Assembly (NCBI GenBank): GCA_945890885.1
Contig: CAMDDF010000005.1
Span: forward strand, 1-45,006
Source of the DNA: Candidatus Kuenenia stuttgartensis
GTDB taxonomy: Bacteria > Planctomycetota > Phycisphaerae > Sedimentisphaerales > CAMDDF01
Length of the DNA stretch: 45,006 bases
Direction of reading: 5' to 3'
Each line of letters starts with the position of its first letter. The first letter of the stretch is position 1. This document shows positions 25,683-33,844 of this stretch, in pieces. Below the pieces are notes generated by a model, which ran no database searches, was not told where the DNA came from, and saw only the letters and a program-made list of their open reading frames with translations. The position numbers and the translations under genes were made by a program.

Positions 25683-25745
25683 ATACTATATTATATTGGA
25701 GTAATTAGCGGAAGTTCAACAGATATTCATTTTCAGGAGAAATTT

Positions 25746-26519
25746 ATGTGCCGACGTATGAGTTTGATTTTTCTGTGTCTTGTATCCGTTTTGTTTTTCG
25801 CTGGCTGTATGGAAAAAATGAAAGCCGTTGATTCAGGGCTATGCTGCGGGCCGGAGATGGTTGCTTATTATACCGAAACGCCTGTCAATATCGACGGCAA
25901 ACTCGATGACGCTATCTGGCAAAGTGCCAAGACGGAGACGTATTATATGTATCTTTCTGCTGATGCAAAGGAAGACGTTTTTCTTGCTGAGGCCGGTAAG
26001 ATTCGCATTGCCTGGGACGATAAATATTTCTACCTTGCCTGCGAATTTACAGATTCAGACGTTGTCGCGGAAGGCGATGAAGACCAGCTGCAACATTATC
26101 AGCTTGGCGATTTATGCGAGCTTTTCCTCAAACCTGCCGACAAAAGCTGGTACTGGGAAATATATATGACCCCGCGAAACAACAAGACCGTTTTCTTCTT
26201 CCCGTCCAAAGGCTATCTCGGATTGCCAAGCTGTTTTGAAGATTACGCGTTTGACTTCAAAGTAGCCGCCTTGGTTGACGGCACACTAAATAACTGGCAT
26301 GACAAAGACAAAGGCTGGACAGGCGAACTGGCAATACCGATTAAGGAATTGACCGCAAGGGGCGAAACATTCGGGCCGGATTCCCGTTGGCGCATATTTG
26401 TCGGCAGATATAATTATTCCGTTTATTTTACTGCTGAAGAGCTTAGCATGTCGCCCCAGCTTTCTAAGACAAATTATCATCTTATCGATGAATACGCATC
26501 GTTAATACTGAAGAAATAA
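25746..26519 (+). CDS. Lipoprotein with CBM9-like carbohydrate-binding domain
   Basis: A 257-residue secreted lipoprotein. The signal peptide ends in the lipobox LFFAGC (Cys21). The mature part is a family-9 carbohydrate-binding-like sandwich: TPVNIDGKLDDAIWQSA at the start, IRIAWDDKYFYLACEFTDSD, YQLGDLCELFLKPADKSWYW, FEIYMTP-like WEIYMTPRNNK, and WTGELAIPIKEL. Such domains bind xylan or cellulose ends in known enzymes, but this protein has no catalytic domain. AGGAG precedes the ATG. It is followed after five bases by cmoA, so it may be co-transcribed despite the unrelated role. Planctomycetes often carry such lipoproteins at the surface. Confidence 0.82.
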   Translation: MCRRMSLIFLCLVSVLFFAGCMEKMKAVDSGLCCGPEMVAYYTETPVNIDGKLDDAIWQSAKTETYYMYLSADAKEDVFLAEAGKIRIAWDDKYFYLACEFTDSDVVAEGDEDQLQHYQLGDLCELFLKPADKSWYWEIYMTPRNNKTVFFFPSKGYLGLPSCFEDYAFDFKVAALVDGTLNNWHDKDKGWTGELAIPIKELTARGETFGPDSRWRIFVGRYNYSVYFTAEELSMSPQLSKTNYHLIDEYASLILKK

Positions 26520-26524
26520 TTTTC

Positions 26525-27253
26525 ATGAAAAAGGACGACATTTATTCTCAGTATCGCGAAAAGGTTGCCGACTTTGTGTTCGATGAAAAGGTCGTCAGCG
26601 TCTTCGACGATATGATTCGCCGGTCGGTGCCGGGCTATGCGACGGTGATTGCGATGAGCAAAGTTTTCGCGGAGCATTACGCGCAGGAAAACAGCAATTG
26701 CTATGACCTTGGCTGTTCGCTTGGTGCTACAACTCTGGCGATGCGAAAGGGCATAAACAAAAAAAACTGCCGAATCGTCGCTGTCGATAATTCACCCGCG
26801 ATGATAGAGCGGTGCAGGCAGATTATAGATTCCGATGTTAGCGATGTGCCTGTCGATGTTGTGCTTGAAGATATTGCCGCTTTGAAAATGCAGAACGCAT
26901 CCATCGTTGCTATGAATTTTACGCTCCAGTTTTTCTCGCCTGATAAAAGGGAGGACTTGCTCGGCAGGATTTATAATTCGATGCTTCCAGGCGGAGCGAT
27001 GCTTCTTTCGGAGAAGATAAAATTTGGCGATGACGATGAGCAGGACTTTCAGACGGATATGTATCATCACTTCAAACAGCTAAACGGCTATACGGGTCTT
27101 GAAGTTAGCCAGAAACGCAAGGCTCTCGAAAACGTGCTTGTGCCGGACACGATAGAACAGCATTTCAAACGGCTAAAAGACGCAGGCTTCGATAAATGCT
27201 ATCTGTGGTTCAGGTGCTTTAATTTTGTTTCGATAGCGGCGTTCAAAAAATGA
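26525..27253 (+). CDS. cmoA: Carboxy-S-adenosyl-L-methionine synthase
   Basis: A 242-residue class I methyltransferase-fold enzyme that turns S-adenosylmethionine and prephenate into carboxy-SAM. The N-terminal family signature is present (FVFDEKVVSVFDDMIRRSVP, GY), then the SAM-binding CYDLGCSLGATTLAMR and VAVDNSPAMIERCR, and MNFTLQFFSPDKREDLL. Length is normal. No Shine-Dalgarno is evident and it starts five bases after the lipoprotein stop. It overlaps cmoB by ATGA, as expected for the two-step pathway to 5-oxyacetyluridine at tRNA position 34. Confidence 0.94.
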   Translation: MKKDDIYSQYREKVADFVFDEKVVSVFDDMIRRSVPGYATVIAMSKVFAEHYAQENSNCYDLGCSLGATTLAMRKGINKKNCRIVAVDNSPAMIERCRQIIDSDVSDVPVDVVLEDIAALKMQNASIVAMNFTLQFFSPDKREDLLGRIYNSMLPGGAMLLSEKIKFGDDDEQDFQTDMYHHFKQLNGYTGLEVSQKRKALENVLVPDTIEQHFKRLKDAGFDKCYLWFRCFNFVSIAAFKK

Positions 27254-28224
27254 TAAGCTTTAATCGATTTCTGGGATTCTTAAAAACGACGCAGGCAGGT
27301 AATTTCGCTGATGCGATTTCAGCAAAACTTAACGAGGCCGTTCAAACCATCAATCACGGCGATTTTGAAAAATGGCTCGGCGTGATTGATTCTCTGCCGA
27401 ATATTCACCCGTCGCAGATAGTCCTCGACTTGCCAGCGATAAAAATAGGTAGTGATGCCGATTGCGATGATGACACAAGAGCGGATTTGAAAGATACGCT
27501 TATGAAGCTTCATCCCTGGCGGAAGGGGCCGTTTGATATTTTTGGTTTGCGTATCGACACCGAATGGCGGAGCGATATAAAATGGGACAGGCTCAAAAAT
27601 AAAATTGCGTCGTTAAATGACAAATGCGTCCTCGATGTGGGCTGCGGCAGTGGCTACCATTGTTTCAGAATGAAAGCTGCGGGCGCAAAAGCCGTTGTCG
27701 GCATAGACCCGTTCCTGTTATTCGTGATGCAGTTTCTTGCGTTGAATAAATATATCAAAGATGATTCTATCGCTGTGCTTCCGCTGGGCATAGAGGACTT
27801 GCCGACGGAGTGTCCGTCATTCGATACGATTTTTTCTATGGGCGTGATTTACCACCGCAAGGACCCGATGGAGCATTTGCGGCATTTAAAGGGTCTGCTT
27901 GCAAACGATGGGCAGATAGTCATCGAAAGCCTTGTAATTGATGTGCCGGATAGTCAGGTTTTGAAGCCGTCAGGCAGATACGCTAAGATGCGAAACGTCT
28001 GGAATATTCCGTCGCCTGCGATGCTTGCACAGTGGCTAAAAGATGCGGGCTTTGCTGATGTGGAAATTATAGATGTGTCGCCCACGACAAACGATGAACA
28101 GCGAAAGACCGAGTGGATGACATTTGAATCGCTGGAAGATTTTCTTGACCCTGCAAATCAAAGTCAAACCATCGAGGGCTATCCTGCACCTGTTAGAGCA
28201 GTGTGCGTTGGGAATAAATCTTAA
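27250..28224 (+). CDS. cmoB: tRNA U34 carboxymethyltransferase
   Basis: A 324-residue enzyme that moves the carboxymethyl group of carboxy-SAM to 5-hydroxyuridine at the wobble position of tRNA. The CmoB signature HPWRKGPFDIFGLRIDTEWR is present, then the SAM-binding VLDVGCGSGYHCFRM, GIDPFLLFVMQF, and FDTIFSMGVIYHRKDPMEHL. The stop is followed at once by repeat sequence. The pair is best known from Gammaproteobacteria; finding both in a planctomycete-like genome suggests gene transfer or a wider spread than usually stated. Confidence 0.95.
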   Translation: MISFNRFLGFLKTTQAGNFADAISAKLNEAVQTINHGDFEKWLGVIDSLPNIHPSQIVLDLPAIKIGSDADCDDDTRADLKDTLMKLHPWRKGPFDIFGLRIDTEWRSDIKWDRLKNKIASLNDKCVLDVGCGSGYHCFRMKAAGAKAVVGIDPFLLFVMQFLALNKYIKDDSIAVLPLGIEDLPTECPSFDTIFSMGVIYHRKDPMEHLRHLKGLLANDGQIVIESLVIDVPDSQVLKPSGRYAKMRNVWNIPSPAMLAQWLKDAGFADVEIIDVSPTTNDEQRKTEWMTFESLEDFLDPANQSQTIEGYPAPVRAVCVGNKS

Positions 28225-28685
28225 GCCGTCGAATGAAAGCGACACGACATGAACTGAATTCCGAATAACGAAACCATAATGATGAATCAATGTCCAAATG
28301 CCGAATTTCGAAATTGGAGACAACCACCCCGTGTCATTCCGACCGGAGGATACGAATGTATCCGCAGTGGAGGAATCTCATCGCAACGGAGAGCCGCAAA
28401 GCGATTGTTCATCCGATAGATCCCTCGTCGCTTCGCTCGCTCGGGATGACAATGTGGGATGGTTGTTCGCTTGGGATGACAGAGGGGGACGTTTTGCGTT
28501 GTCCGGCGAATGAAAGCTACACGACAGGGAGCAGAACTGCGGAATCTGCGGTTAATAATAATAAAAAATTCGTGTGAATTCGTGCGATGCGTTGTTAAAA
28601 AAAAGGTGAACGGTCAGGGTTATTTAAATTTTTTTACAGAAATCCCCCGCGAAAACAAAACGAGCTGCCAAAGACATACGTTGGC
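28225..28685. other. 461-base repeat-filled spacer between cmoB and csrA
   Basis: The spacer starts with GTCGAATGAAAGCGACACGAC, then a stretch with CCGAATTTCGAAATTG that recurs near 30318, the CATTCCGACCGGAGGATAC block (28333-28451, separate entry), a second GAATGAAAGCTACACGACAGG, the TCTGCGGTTAATAATAA/GCGTTGTTAAAAAA module and a partial GGTGAACGGTC. The open frames here (for example the RSLVASLARDDN type) are translations of the repeat, not genes. Confidence 0.8.
28333..28451 (+). repeat. Dispersed GTCATTCCGACCGGAGGATAC...GGGATGAC repeat, copy 1
   Basis: Starts GTCATTCCGACCGGAGGATA and ends with ATCCCTCGTCGCTTCGCTCG and CTCGGGATGAC, so both ends are GTCATYCC/GGGATGAC and the element is an imperfect inverted repeat. 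A middle section CGGAGAGCCGCAAAGCGA also appears in copy 3. A further partial GCTTGGGATGACAG follows at 28468-28482. Confidence 0.9.
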
Positions 28686-28877
28686 TTACACTTGCTTTTC
28701 TTCGTTGGCATGTTTTTCACGCTGGATCGCCTCGTAGATTTCTTTGCGATGCACCGAGATGTTCTTTGGGGCGGTAATCCCAAGTCGCACCTTGTCGCCT
28801 CTTACGTCAACGATTGTGATTTCAACGTCGTCTCCGACAATGATTGACTCATCCTTCTGTCTGCTTAGAACAAGCAT
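28686..28877 (-). CDS. csrA: Carbon storage regulator CsrA
   Basis: A 63-residue RNA-binding protein that controls translation by binding GGA sites in mRNA leaders. The sequence MLVLSRQKDESIIVGDDVEI, RLGITAPKNISVHRKEIYEA is a near-perfect match to the family, including the two key arginines Arg6 and Arg44. Length is normal. AGGAGTG lies just upstream of the ATG. No flagellar genes adjoin it, unlike in many bacteria. Its direct targets are not evident; several leaders in the window contain GGA words, but that is too common to mean much. Confidence 0.97.
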   Translation of the reverse strand: MLVLSRQKDESIIVGDDVEITIVDVRGDKVRLGITAPKNISVHRKEIYEAIQREKHANEEKQV

Positions 28878-29210
28878 TTTTACACTCCTTTAATTAGCTG
28901 GTTATTCCCTGCCAGCTCCTATAACTATTATACCAAACTCGGAAACTAAAAAGTAAAACTTTTTAAAAAGAACATAATTCTCTATCCAGATATGTTTTCG
29001 GCCAAATGTAGGAGCAATAAAAGTAATTTTTTATATATTTTTTGCTTTTTGGTATATTTTTTTGTATTTCCGTTCTAATGCTTTAATTTGCAAGCACTTA
29101 TGCGGCAATTCCTTTTGTGCGAATTTCGCTTGATGGCGATGGAACCCCAAAGGGTATCTGCATTAAGGACATTATAGGAGCATAATTTCAGTTGCCAGGC
29201 GGCATTGGCA
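28878..29210. other. 333-base spacer upstream of csrA
   Basis: Very AT-rich around 28940-29080, with no convincing gene. It must contain the csrA promoter (minus strand) and the end of the membrane protein transcript. A minus-strand open frame crossing it has no family features. None of the dispersed repeat modules is seen here. Confidence 0.5.
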
Positions 29211-30125
29211 TTATGCGACAAATTTGCGCCACCATGCGGATCGAATCGCAAGCCAGTAGCCCACGACGCTTCCAAGTGTGCCGAATGCGATGTACTGAAC
29301 CGGCAGCACGGCACCTGTACCGCTGAAATAGAACCCGATGGGCCAGCTTTGCGAAAGGCTGGTCAGCGAGGCTGTTCTGCCGTTAAGGGTCATTTCGACA
29401 GCGCAAACTATTGCGGTTGCTATTGCGGGCCAAAGGTAGCTGGCACTCAACAGGTATTTGCATACGAACCCGCAAGCAAGGAACCCGATAAATACTGCAA
29501 AGACAGCCTGTAAATTTGCGGGCTGGCTGATGACGCTGGCGGTTTGATTGCCGACTATCACATCGCGGGCTATGCCTTTGATGATGAAATGGGACAAAAA
29601 CAGCGTTATCGCAATTGATGTCGCCACGTTCATGTAGAATGTTTTCTTGTCCCTGTAGAACGGCGTTAAAACATCGTTTTCAATCAGTTTATCGGATTTG
29701 CCCGGCCAGATGATATTTGCAAGTATCGCACCCAAAAATCCCGATGCAACCACCGCCAGCCACAAAACACCTTCCCAGCTAAGGGCGGTATAAACCGAAT
29801 GGCGAAGTTCGACGGTGGCGTTGGCTTTTAATAATGTCGCCATATCGCCGCTGCGAAGACTTACCGCGGCAAGCCCGGCAGGAGCGGCTATGATGCCTAT
29901 CTGTCTGGTATAAGGCCTTGCGATGAAACCGCCGATAAGACCTGCGGCAAACGCAAGAAGCATCGTAAGTATCAGCTTGGCGGGATTGATATTGGCATTA
30001 AAAAAAACGACAGCGTCAAGCGGAGCAGCGGGCTTGAGCAGCGGCCAGCCGACATAACCCAGCAGAATAACGCCGACAGCGATAACGAGCGTTATCCTGA
30101 CCTTAGTGAAAATAGACAGTTCCAT
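29211..30125 (-). CDS. Polytopic membrane protein of unknown function
   Basis: A 304-residue protein with about seven hydrophobic segments, the first at residues 8-30 (VRITLVIAVGVILLGYVGW) and the last near the C-terminus (QYIAFGTLGSVVGYWLAI). Between the fourth and fifth segments is a short charged loop (WPGKSDKLIENDVLTPFYRD). GLIGGFIARPYTRQIGIIAA contains glycine-rich helix packing motifs. I do not recognise the family and no catalytic or transport motif stands out. It stands alone; its 5' side is a repeat-filled spacer. The start at 30125 follows AAGGAATTT on the minus strand. Confidence 0.75.
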   Translation of the reverse strand: MELSIFTKVRITLVIAVGVILLGYVGWPLLKPAAPLDAVVFFNANINPAKLILTMLLAFAAGLIGGFIARPYTRQIGIIAAPAGLAAVSLRSGDMATLLKANATVELRHSVYTALSWEGVLWLAVVASGFLGAILANIIWPGKSDKLIENDVLTPFYRDKKTFYMNVATSIAITLFLSHFIIKGIARDVIVGNQTASVISQPANLQAVFAVFIGFLACGFVCKYLLSASYLWPAIATAIVCAVEMTLNGRTASLTSLSQSWPIGFYFSGTGAVLPVQYIAFGTLGSVVGYWLAIRSAWWRKFVA

Positions 30126-30659
30126 AACTTAAATTCCTTATAATAACGTGCTTACAGATTATCAGCAGGCCATAAAAGAGTCAAACAGAAAATCGTCAAC
30201 GATTCTTCAATCCTGTCGTGTCGCTTGCGCTCGGCGCTTTCATTTGACGCGATAACAGCAGCCGAAAGGGCAATGAGGAATTATGAAACCATAATGAGGA
30301 AACAATGCTCCAATGTCGAATTTCGAAATTAACGACAACCACCATATGTCATTCCGAGTGAGAGTCCCCATATTGTCATCCCGAGTGAGCGAAGCGACGA
30401 GGGATCTGAGATTCCTCCGCTGCGGATACTTCGTATCCTCCGGTCGGAATGACACATTGGTGTTTCCTGCGGTCAACGGTCGACGGAAAACGGTCAACGA
30501 TTCATTCAAATTCCTATCGTGTCGCTTGCATTCGCCGGACGAAAAATATAAAAAATGTTAAACATTTGGCAAAATAGCACTTAAATTCCCTAAGAACGGG
30601 AAATTATCGGCGATTCCGTTAAAATAGGCAAAATAATCACCATCTGGCATTTTTTTTCC
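30126..30659. other. Repeat-filled spacer upstream of the PEP-CTERM gene
   Basis: From left to right: GTCAACGATTCTTCAATCC, the inverted CCTGTCGTGTCGCTTGCGCT module with CGGCGCTTTCATTTG, a CCGAAAGGGCAATGAGG stretch, TGTCGAATTTCGAAATTAAC (cf. 28300), the inverted C/D block (30348-30453), CGGTCAACGGTCGACGGAAA, and again CCTATCGTGTCGCTTGCATT. 30550-30659 is AT-rich. No gene is seen here. Confidence 0.75.
30348..30453 (-). repeat. Dispersed GTCATTCCGACCGGAGGATAC...GGGATGAC repeat, copy 2 (inverted)
   Basis: The core 30375-30453 reads GTCATCCCGAGTGAGCGAAG at the left and ends GGATCC-like CTCCGGTCGGAATGAC at the right, the reverse of copy 1. An extra GTCATTCCGAGTG at 30348-30360 looks like a second broken end. 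Confidence 0.88.
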
Positions 30660-30689
30660 TTGACCTTCTTATGGGATAATGGTTAGAAT
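30660..30689 (+). promoter_or_regulatory. Candidate promoter of the PEP-CTERM gene at 30854
   Basis: TTGACC (30660-30665), an 18-base spacer and TAGAAT (30684-30689). It would give a leader of about 155 bases, which fits the structured leader described separately. Confidence 0.45.
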
Positions 30690-30695
30690 CCCCGA

Positions 30696-30853
30696 CTCGT
30701 ATAAACCTATCGTTGGGTTTGCACGAAAAGACAAAGAGTGAGAATGTCGAGAAGAAGGCAAAAGCATCGTTTTTGGAGATGAGTATCCCCTTTCTTCCTG
30801 TACCGCTATCGCATCTTAGAATCAGGTTCATTGGTATTAGCAAAGGAAAGAAA
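30696..30853 (+). promoter_or_regulatory. Long structured leader of a PEP-CTERM gene
   Basis: A GAAGAAGG (30751-30758) can pair with CTTTCTTC (30790-30797, one G-U pair) around an inner CATC/GATG hairpin. The order GCACGAA ... AAAGAGTGAG ... purine tract ... TATCCCCTT-CTTCC is also found in the leader of the PEP-CTERM gene at 37731 (38370-38548, minus strand). It does not match a riboswitch class I can name. Confidence 0.45.
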
Positions 30854-31468
30854 ATGAAGAGAATGACGACATTAGTGGTGTTGACAATCGCCGCTACAGT
30901 AATGGCTGTGCCGTTGCAGGTACAGATAACAGCTCCCGGGGCCTATTATGATTATCAGGCAACTGTTGTTTCCGGGCCCATCGGCATCTACGGTGTCGGT
31001 GAAACATTCAGAACTTTCTGCCTTGAAAGACACGAAAACAGCTCAAATGGAATTTTTGATGTTGTCCTTGGCGACAGAGCAATGGACGGCGGCGTTGAAC
31101 CTGCCGGCACCGGCGACCCGCTCGACACCAAAACCGCATTCCTCTACAATGAGTTCCTCAACGGCGGACTTGCTGCATATGGTATCGTAAGCGACTCAGC
31201 ATCTTACACGATTATGCAGAATGTTATATGGGAGATCGAGGGCGACGGCAATGTAATCGGCCTTGGAGCTGGAACCATCGGCGGCAATCTGCTTTCTTAT
31301 GCAGCGGCTAATGCGGATGGCTCAAACTACGGAATCAAGGTAATGGTTATGCACACCGCGACAGGAGCAAAAGCACAGGATATGCCGGTAAAATTCGCCA
31401 TTCCGGAACCAATGACCGTTGCATTGCTTGGCCTTGGCGGAGTATTGCTCATACGCAACAAGAAATAA
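30854..31468 (+). CDS. PEP-CTERM exported protein 1
   Basis: A 204-residue secreted protein. The signal peptide is MKRMTTLVVLTIAATVMA. The C-terminus is IPEPMTVALLGLGGVLLIRN followed by KK: a PEP motif, a hydrophobic helix and a basic end, the sorting tail recognised by exosortase-type enzymes. The middle has TFCLERHENS and TAFLYNEFLNGG, which recalls small planctomycete PEP-CTERM proteins with a thioester-like 'FCLE' start; the function is unknown. The ATG at 30854 is preferred over the upstream one at 30713 because AAAGGAAAG precedes it and the signal peptide begins there. A strong terminator follows, shared in sequence with two other PEP-CTERM genes. Confidence 0.85.
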   Translation: MKRMTTLVVLTIAATVMAVPLQVQITAPGAYYDYQATVVSGPIGIYGVGETFRTFCLERHENSSNGIFDVVLGDRAMDGGVEPAGTGDPLDTKTAFLYNEFLNGGLAAYGIVSDSASYTIMQNVIWEIEGDGNVIGLGAGTIGGNLLSYAAANADGSNYGIKVMVMHTATGAKAQDMPVKFAIPEPMTVALLGLGGVLLIRNKK

Positions 31469-31494
31469 TCAGGATAATACATCAGCACTCACAG

Positions 31495-31523
31495 AGGCAG
31501 GCCTAAAAAACCTGCCTTTTTTT
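31495..31523 (+). terminator. Terminator of PEP-CTERM gene 1
   Basis: AGGCAGG (31495-31501) pairs with CCTGCCT (31511-31517), then a T run. The loop CCTAAAAAA and the bases on both sides are almost identical to the terminators at 37682-37704 and 38710-38732. Confidence 0.88.
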
Positions 31524-31652
31524 ATGCGCATTTTTGTTTTTTTGTTGAAAAATAGGTGCGGAAAGACTACAACTCTTTCTATTGGGTGCACAAAGGGCAG
31601 ATTCTAAAATAAAAATTACAGAGCAACTTAAAAAAAAGTAAAGGGAATTAAA

Positions 31653-32132
31653 ATGGTAGCAAAAAAAAGAATAGCAGCTTCGGTTCTAACTTTCTGTGTT
31701 GTATCAACTTTTATAGCGTTATTGGGAGGCTGTGCATCAAAAAATGCTAACCTTGATATGAATACCTTGGAAAAAGAGGCACAAACTACTTTGGGATGCG
31801 GCGAAGACTCCAATTTTTACATAGTCCCTTCGCAAGGCGGCATCAACGATGCAATTGTTGGTGGGCTTTCTTCAGTTGCAGGTCCTTCAAATCTCGCAAA
31901 AGAACTAGCTGAATACCTTTCCATCGGCGAGAATAAACCTTTTTGCATTGCTGTTACAGGAAGCTCTATAGATAAGACCGCAAAAAGCATTTTAGATGCT
32001 CTAGAAATTAACAAAGGCAAACAATTAACTAAGTTAAAATTTATGTACATCGGCACTTCTGAAAAAGAGGTAGCAATACGAAAAGCGGTCGAAAGCCTTG
32101 GTGCCGAATTCTATTTTAAATCTATAGAATAA
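31653..32132 (+). CDS. Small lipoprotein of unknown function
   Basis: A 159-residue secreted lipoprotein with the lipobox LLGGC (Cys27). The mature part has an alpha/beta pattern: NFYIVPSQGGINDAIVGGLS, FCIAVTGSSIDKTAKSILDA, and LKFMYIGTSEKEVAIRKAVE, which looks like a small Rossmann-like or ribokinase-like fold of about 110 residues. I do not recognise the family. AAGGGAA precedes the ATG. The gene ends 37 bases before the convergent mlaF; the short gap contains a GGACGACGGTCGACG repeat piece. Confidence 0.72.
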   Translation: MVAKKRIAASVLTFCVVSTFIALLGGCASKNANLDMNTLEKEAQTTLGCGEDSNFYIVPSQGGINDAIVGGLSSVAGPSNLAKELAEYLSIGENKPFCIAVTGSSIDKTAKSILDALEINKGKQLTKLKFMYIGTSEKEVAIRKAVESLGAEFYFKSIE

Positions 32133-32169
32133 AGAAAAAAAACCGGCCAAAGGACGACGGTCGACGATT

Positions 32170-33024
32170 CTACGATTTAAAATCTTCCGGCAGGTATTGC
32201 GCCTTGAATTTCGTGCCGCCAAGCTTCAATGCCGCTAAATCGTTTTCGCTGACTCTGCCGTGTATGAATTGCTGTACGACTTCGTGCGGATGCTTTCGTA
32301 TATACTCCGCGTCGCCGTCAGCGATAATCCTGCCCTCGTGGAACATAACTATCCGGTCGGCAATTTTATACGCACTGTTCATATCGTGCGTTACCACCAC
32401 GCTGGTTACGTTCAGCTCGTTCTTCATTTTTATAATCAGCTCATTTATTATATCCGAGCGGATAGGGTCTAGGCCGGTGGTAGGCTCATCGTACAGAATG
32501 ACTTCCGGATTCAGCGCGATAGCCCGTGCCAGTGCGACACGTTTTTTCTGTCCGCCCGATAAACTTGCAGGCAGATAATTCTGATAGCCGTCAAGGCCCA
32601 CCATCGAAAGCTTATCCTTGACGAGCTGGTCGACAGCTTTCCAGTCGCGGATTTTCTTCTGATGCTGATGGAGCGGAAAAATAATATTTTCGAAAACGGT
32701 CATGCTGTCGAAAAGTGCGCCCATCTGGAAACAGAATCCAAATTGCATCCGCACCTTTTCGAGCTGGCTTTCGCTTAGATGGTCAATCCTGCCGCCCTTG
32801 AGATATATTTCGCCCTCGGTCGGCCTTTCGAGAACTATCAGATGCTTGATGAAAACCGTTTTTCCGCAGCCGCTTGGCCCGATGATTACGGTTGTCTTTC
32901 CCTTTTCTATCGCGATGGAAATATTATCAAGAACAGTTATCGTGCCGGTGTGATTCACGAACTGCTTGGTGAGATTTTTTACTACTATGATTCCATCGTC
33001 GGCGTTTAAGATTTTTGATGTCAC
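32170..33024 (-). CDS. mlaF: ABC transporter ATPase of the Mla (phospholipid) type
   Basis: A 284-residue ATP-binding subunit of an MCE-type lipid transporter that keeps outer-membrane lipid asymmetry. Walker A is in VIIGPSGCGKTVFIKHL, the signature is LSGGQKKRVALARAIAL, and Walker B is ILYDEPTTGLDPI, with the switch His in VVTHDMNS. The GLDPI and the EPTTGLDP pattern are typical of MlaF/Ttg2A. The frame is open to 33111, but that would overlap mlaE by 77 bases; a GTG at 33024 with GAGG upstream and a ten-base gap after mlaE is the better start. The substrate-binding MlaD is not beside it. Confidence 0.92.
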   Translation of the reverse strand: MTSKILNADDGIIVVKNLTKQFVNHTGTITVLDNISIAIEKGKTTVIIGPSGCGKTVFIKHLIVLERPTEGEIYLKGGRIDHLSESQLEKVRMQFGFCFQMGALFDSMTVFENIIFPLHQHQKKIRDWKAVDQLVKDKLSMVGLDGYQNYLPASLSGGQKKRVALARAIALNPEVILYDEPTTGLDPIRSDIINELIIKMKNELNVTSVVVTHDMNSAYKIADRIVMFHEGRIIADGDAEYIRKHPHEVVQQFIHGRVSENDLAALKLGGTKFKAQYLPEDFKS

Positions 33025-33034
33025 GGGCAAGCCT

Positions 33035-33844
33035 CTATAAAATACTTGTAATTGGCCAGATGGAATTATATATCGCTTTTGAAACAATCGCCAGAGTAAA
33101 ATCAAGTGCAAGGATAGCGATGAAGCTTGATACGAATGCCTCGGTGCAGGCTTGTCCTACGCCGTGAGCGCCCTCTTTGCATGTGAAACCTTTATAGCAG
33201 CTTATCGAAGCAATCGCTCCGCCGAAGAAGAAACCTTTTATTACTCCTACCGCGACATCCCACAGCGCTACCCCGCTAGCGGAAAAATCCCAGTACGCCC
33301 TTGCGTTGATTCCAAGCTGCATAACGCTGATGAAATATCCGCCGATAACGCCCATAAGGTCGGCATATATAATCAGTATCGGCGTAAGAAGCAGACACGC
33401 CAGAACTCTCGGCGCTACCAGATATTTTACCGGGTCGGTTCCCATACTCCTTACGGCAGAAATCTGCTCGGTAACATTCATCGTGCCAAGTTCAGCGGTA
33501 AGAGCGCCGCCGACTCTGCCAGCAAGCATCACCGCCGCCAGCACCGGGCCAAGCTCCTTTACGACAGATATATTGATTAGTACGCCGAGATGCTCTTCTA
33601 TCCCCATGCCCGCAAGCTGGTCGTATGCCTGAATCGCAAGAACCATTCCGACGAATGCACCGGTAACCATCACCACCGGCACGCTTTTCACGCCGATAAG
33701 GTTCATCTGGTTAATGGTCAGCGTAAACGACCGGCCGCTAAAAAGGCTGAAAAGGCTGGTGATGGCGGCATCTTTGGCGAATCGCCCGAACTTGCCCAGC
33801 GTGGTAATAGACTCTATCGTTCTTTCGCCGATCTCTTCGAGCAT
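33035..33844 (-). CDS. mlaE: ABC transporter permease of the Mla (phospholipid) type
   Basis: A 269-residue inner-membrane permease with about five to six membrane segments. Family signatures: VPVVMVTGAFVGMVLAIQAY, GPVLAAVMLAGRVGGALTAE, LGTMNVTEQISAVRSMGTDP, then VKYLVAPRVLACLLLTPIL. The C-terminal part has GVIKGFFFGGAIASISCYKG. It forms the membrane half of the lipid transporter with the ATPase gene that follows after ten bases. The upstream 300 bases divide it from the divergent B12-domain gene. Confidence 0.94.
   Translation of the reverse strand: MLEEIGERTIESITTLGKFGRFAKDAAITSLFSLFSGRSFTLTINQMNLIGVKSVPVVMVTGAFVGMVLAIQAYDQLAGMGIEEHLGVLINISVVKELGPVLAAVMLAGRVGGALTAELGTMNVTEQISAVRSMGTDPVKYLVAPRVLACLLLTPILIIYADLMGVIGGYFISVMQLGINARAYWDFSASGVALWDVAVGVIKGFFFGGAIASISCYKGFTCKEGAHGVGQACTEAFVSSFIAILALDFTLAIVSKAIYNSIWPITSIL

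Noticed and set aside
28290-28577. Open frames with RSLVASLARDD-type sequence as small genes
   Set aside because: The same words occur in every copy of the dispersed repeat, in different frames and on both strands; they are translations of the repeat.
30713-30853. An N-terminal extension of PEP-CTERM protein 1 starting at 30713
   Set aside because: The extension precedes a proper signal peptide, lacks a ribosome-binding site, and overlaps the structured leader.
33025-33111. A longer MlaF start at 33111
   Set aside because: It would overlap mlaE by 77 bases; the GTG at 33024 has a ribosome-binding site and matches the usual family start.
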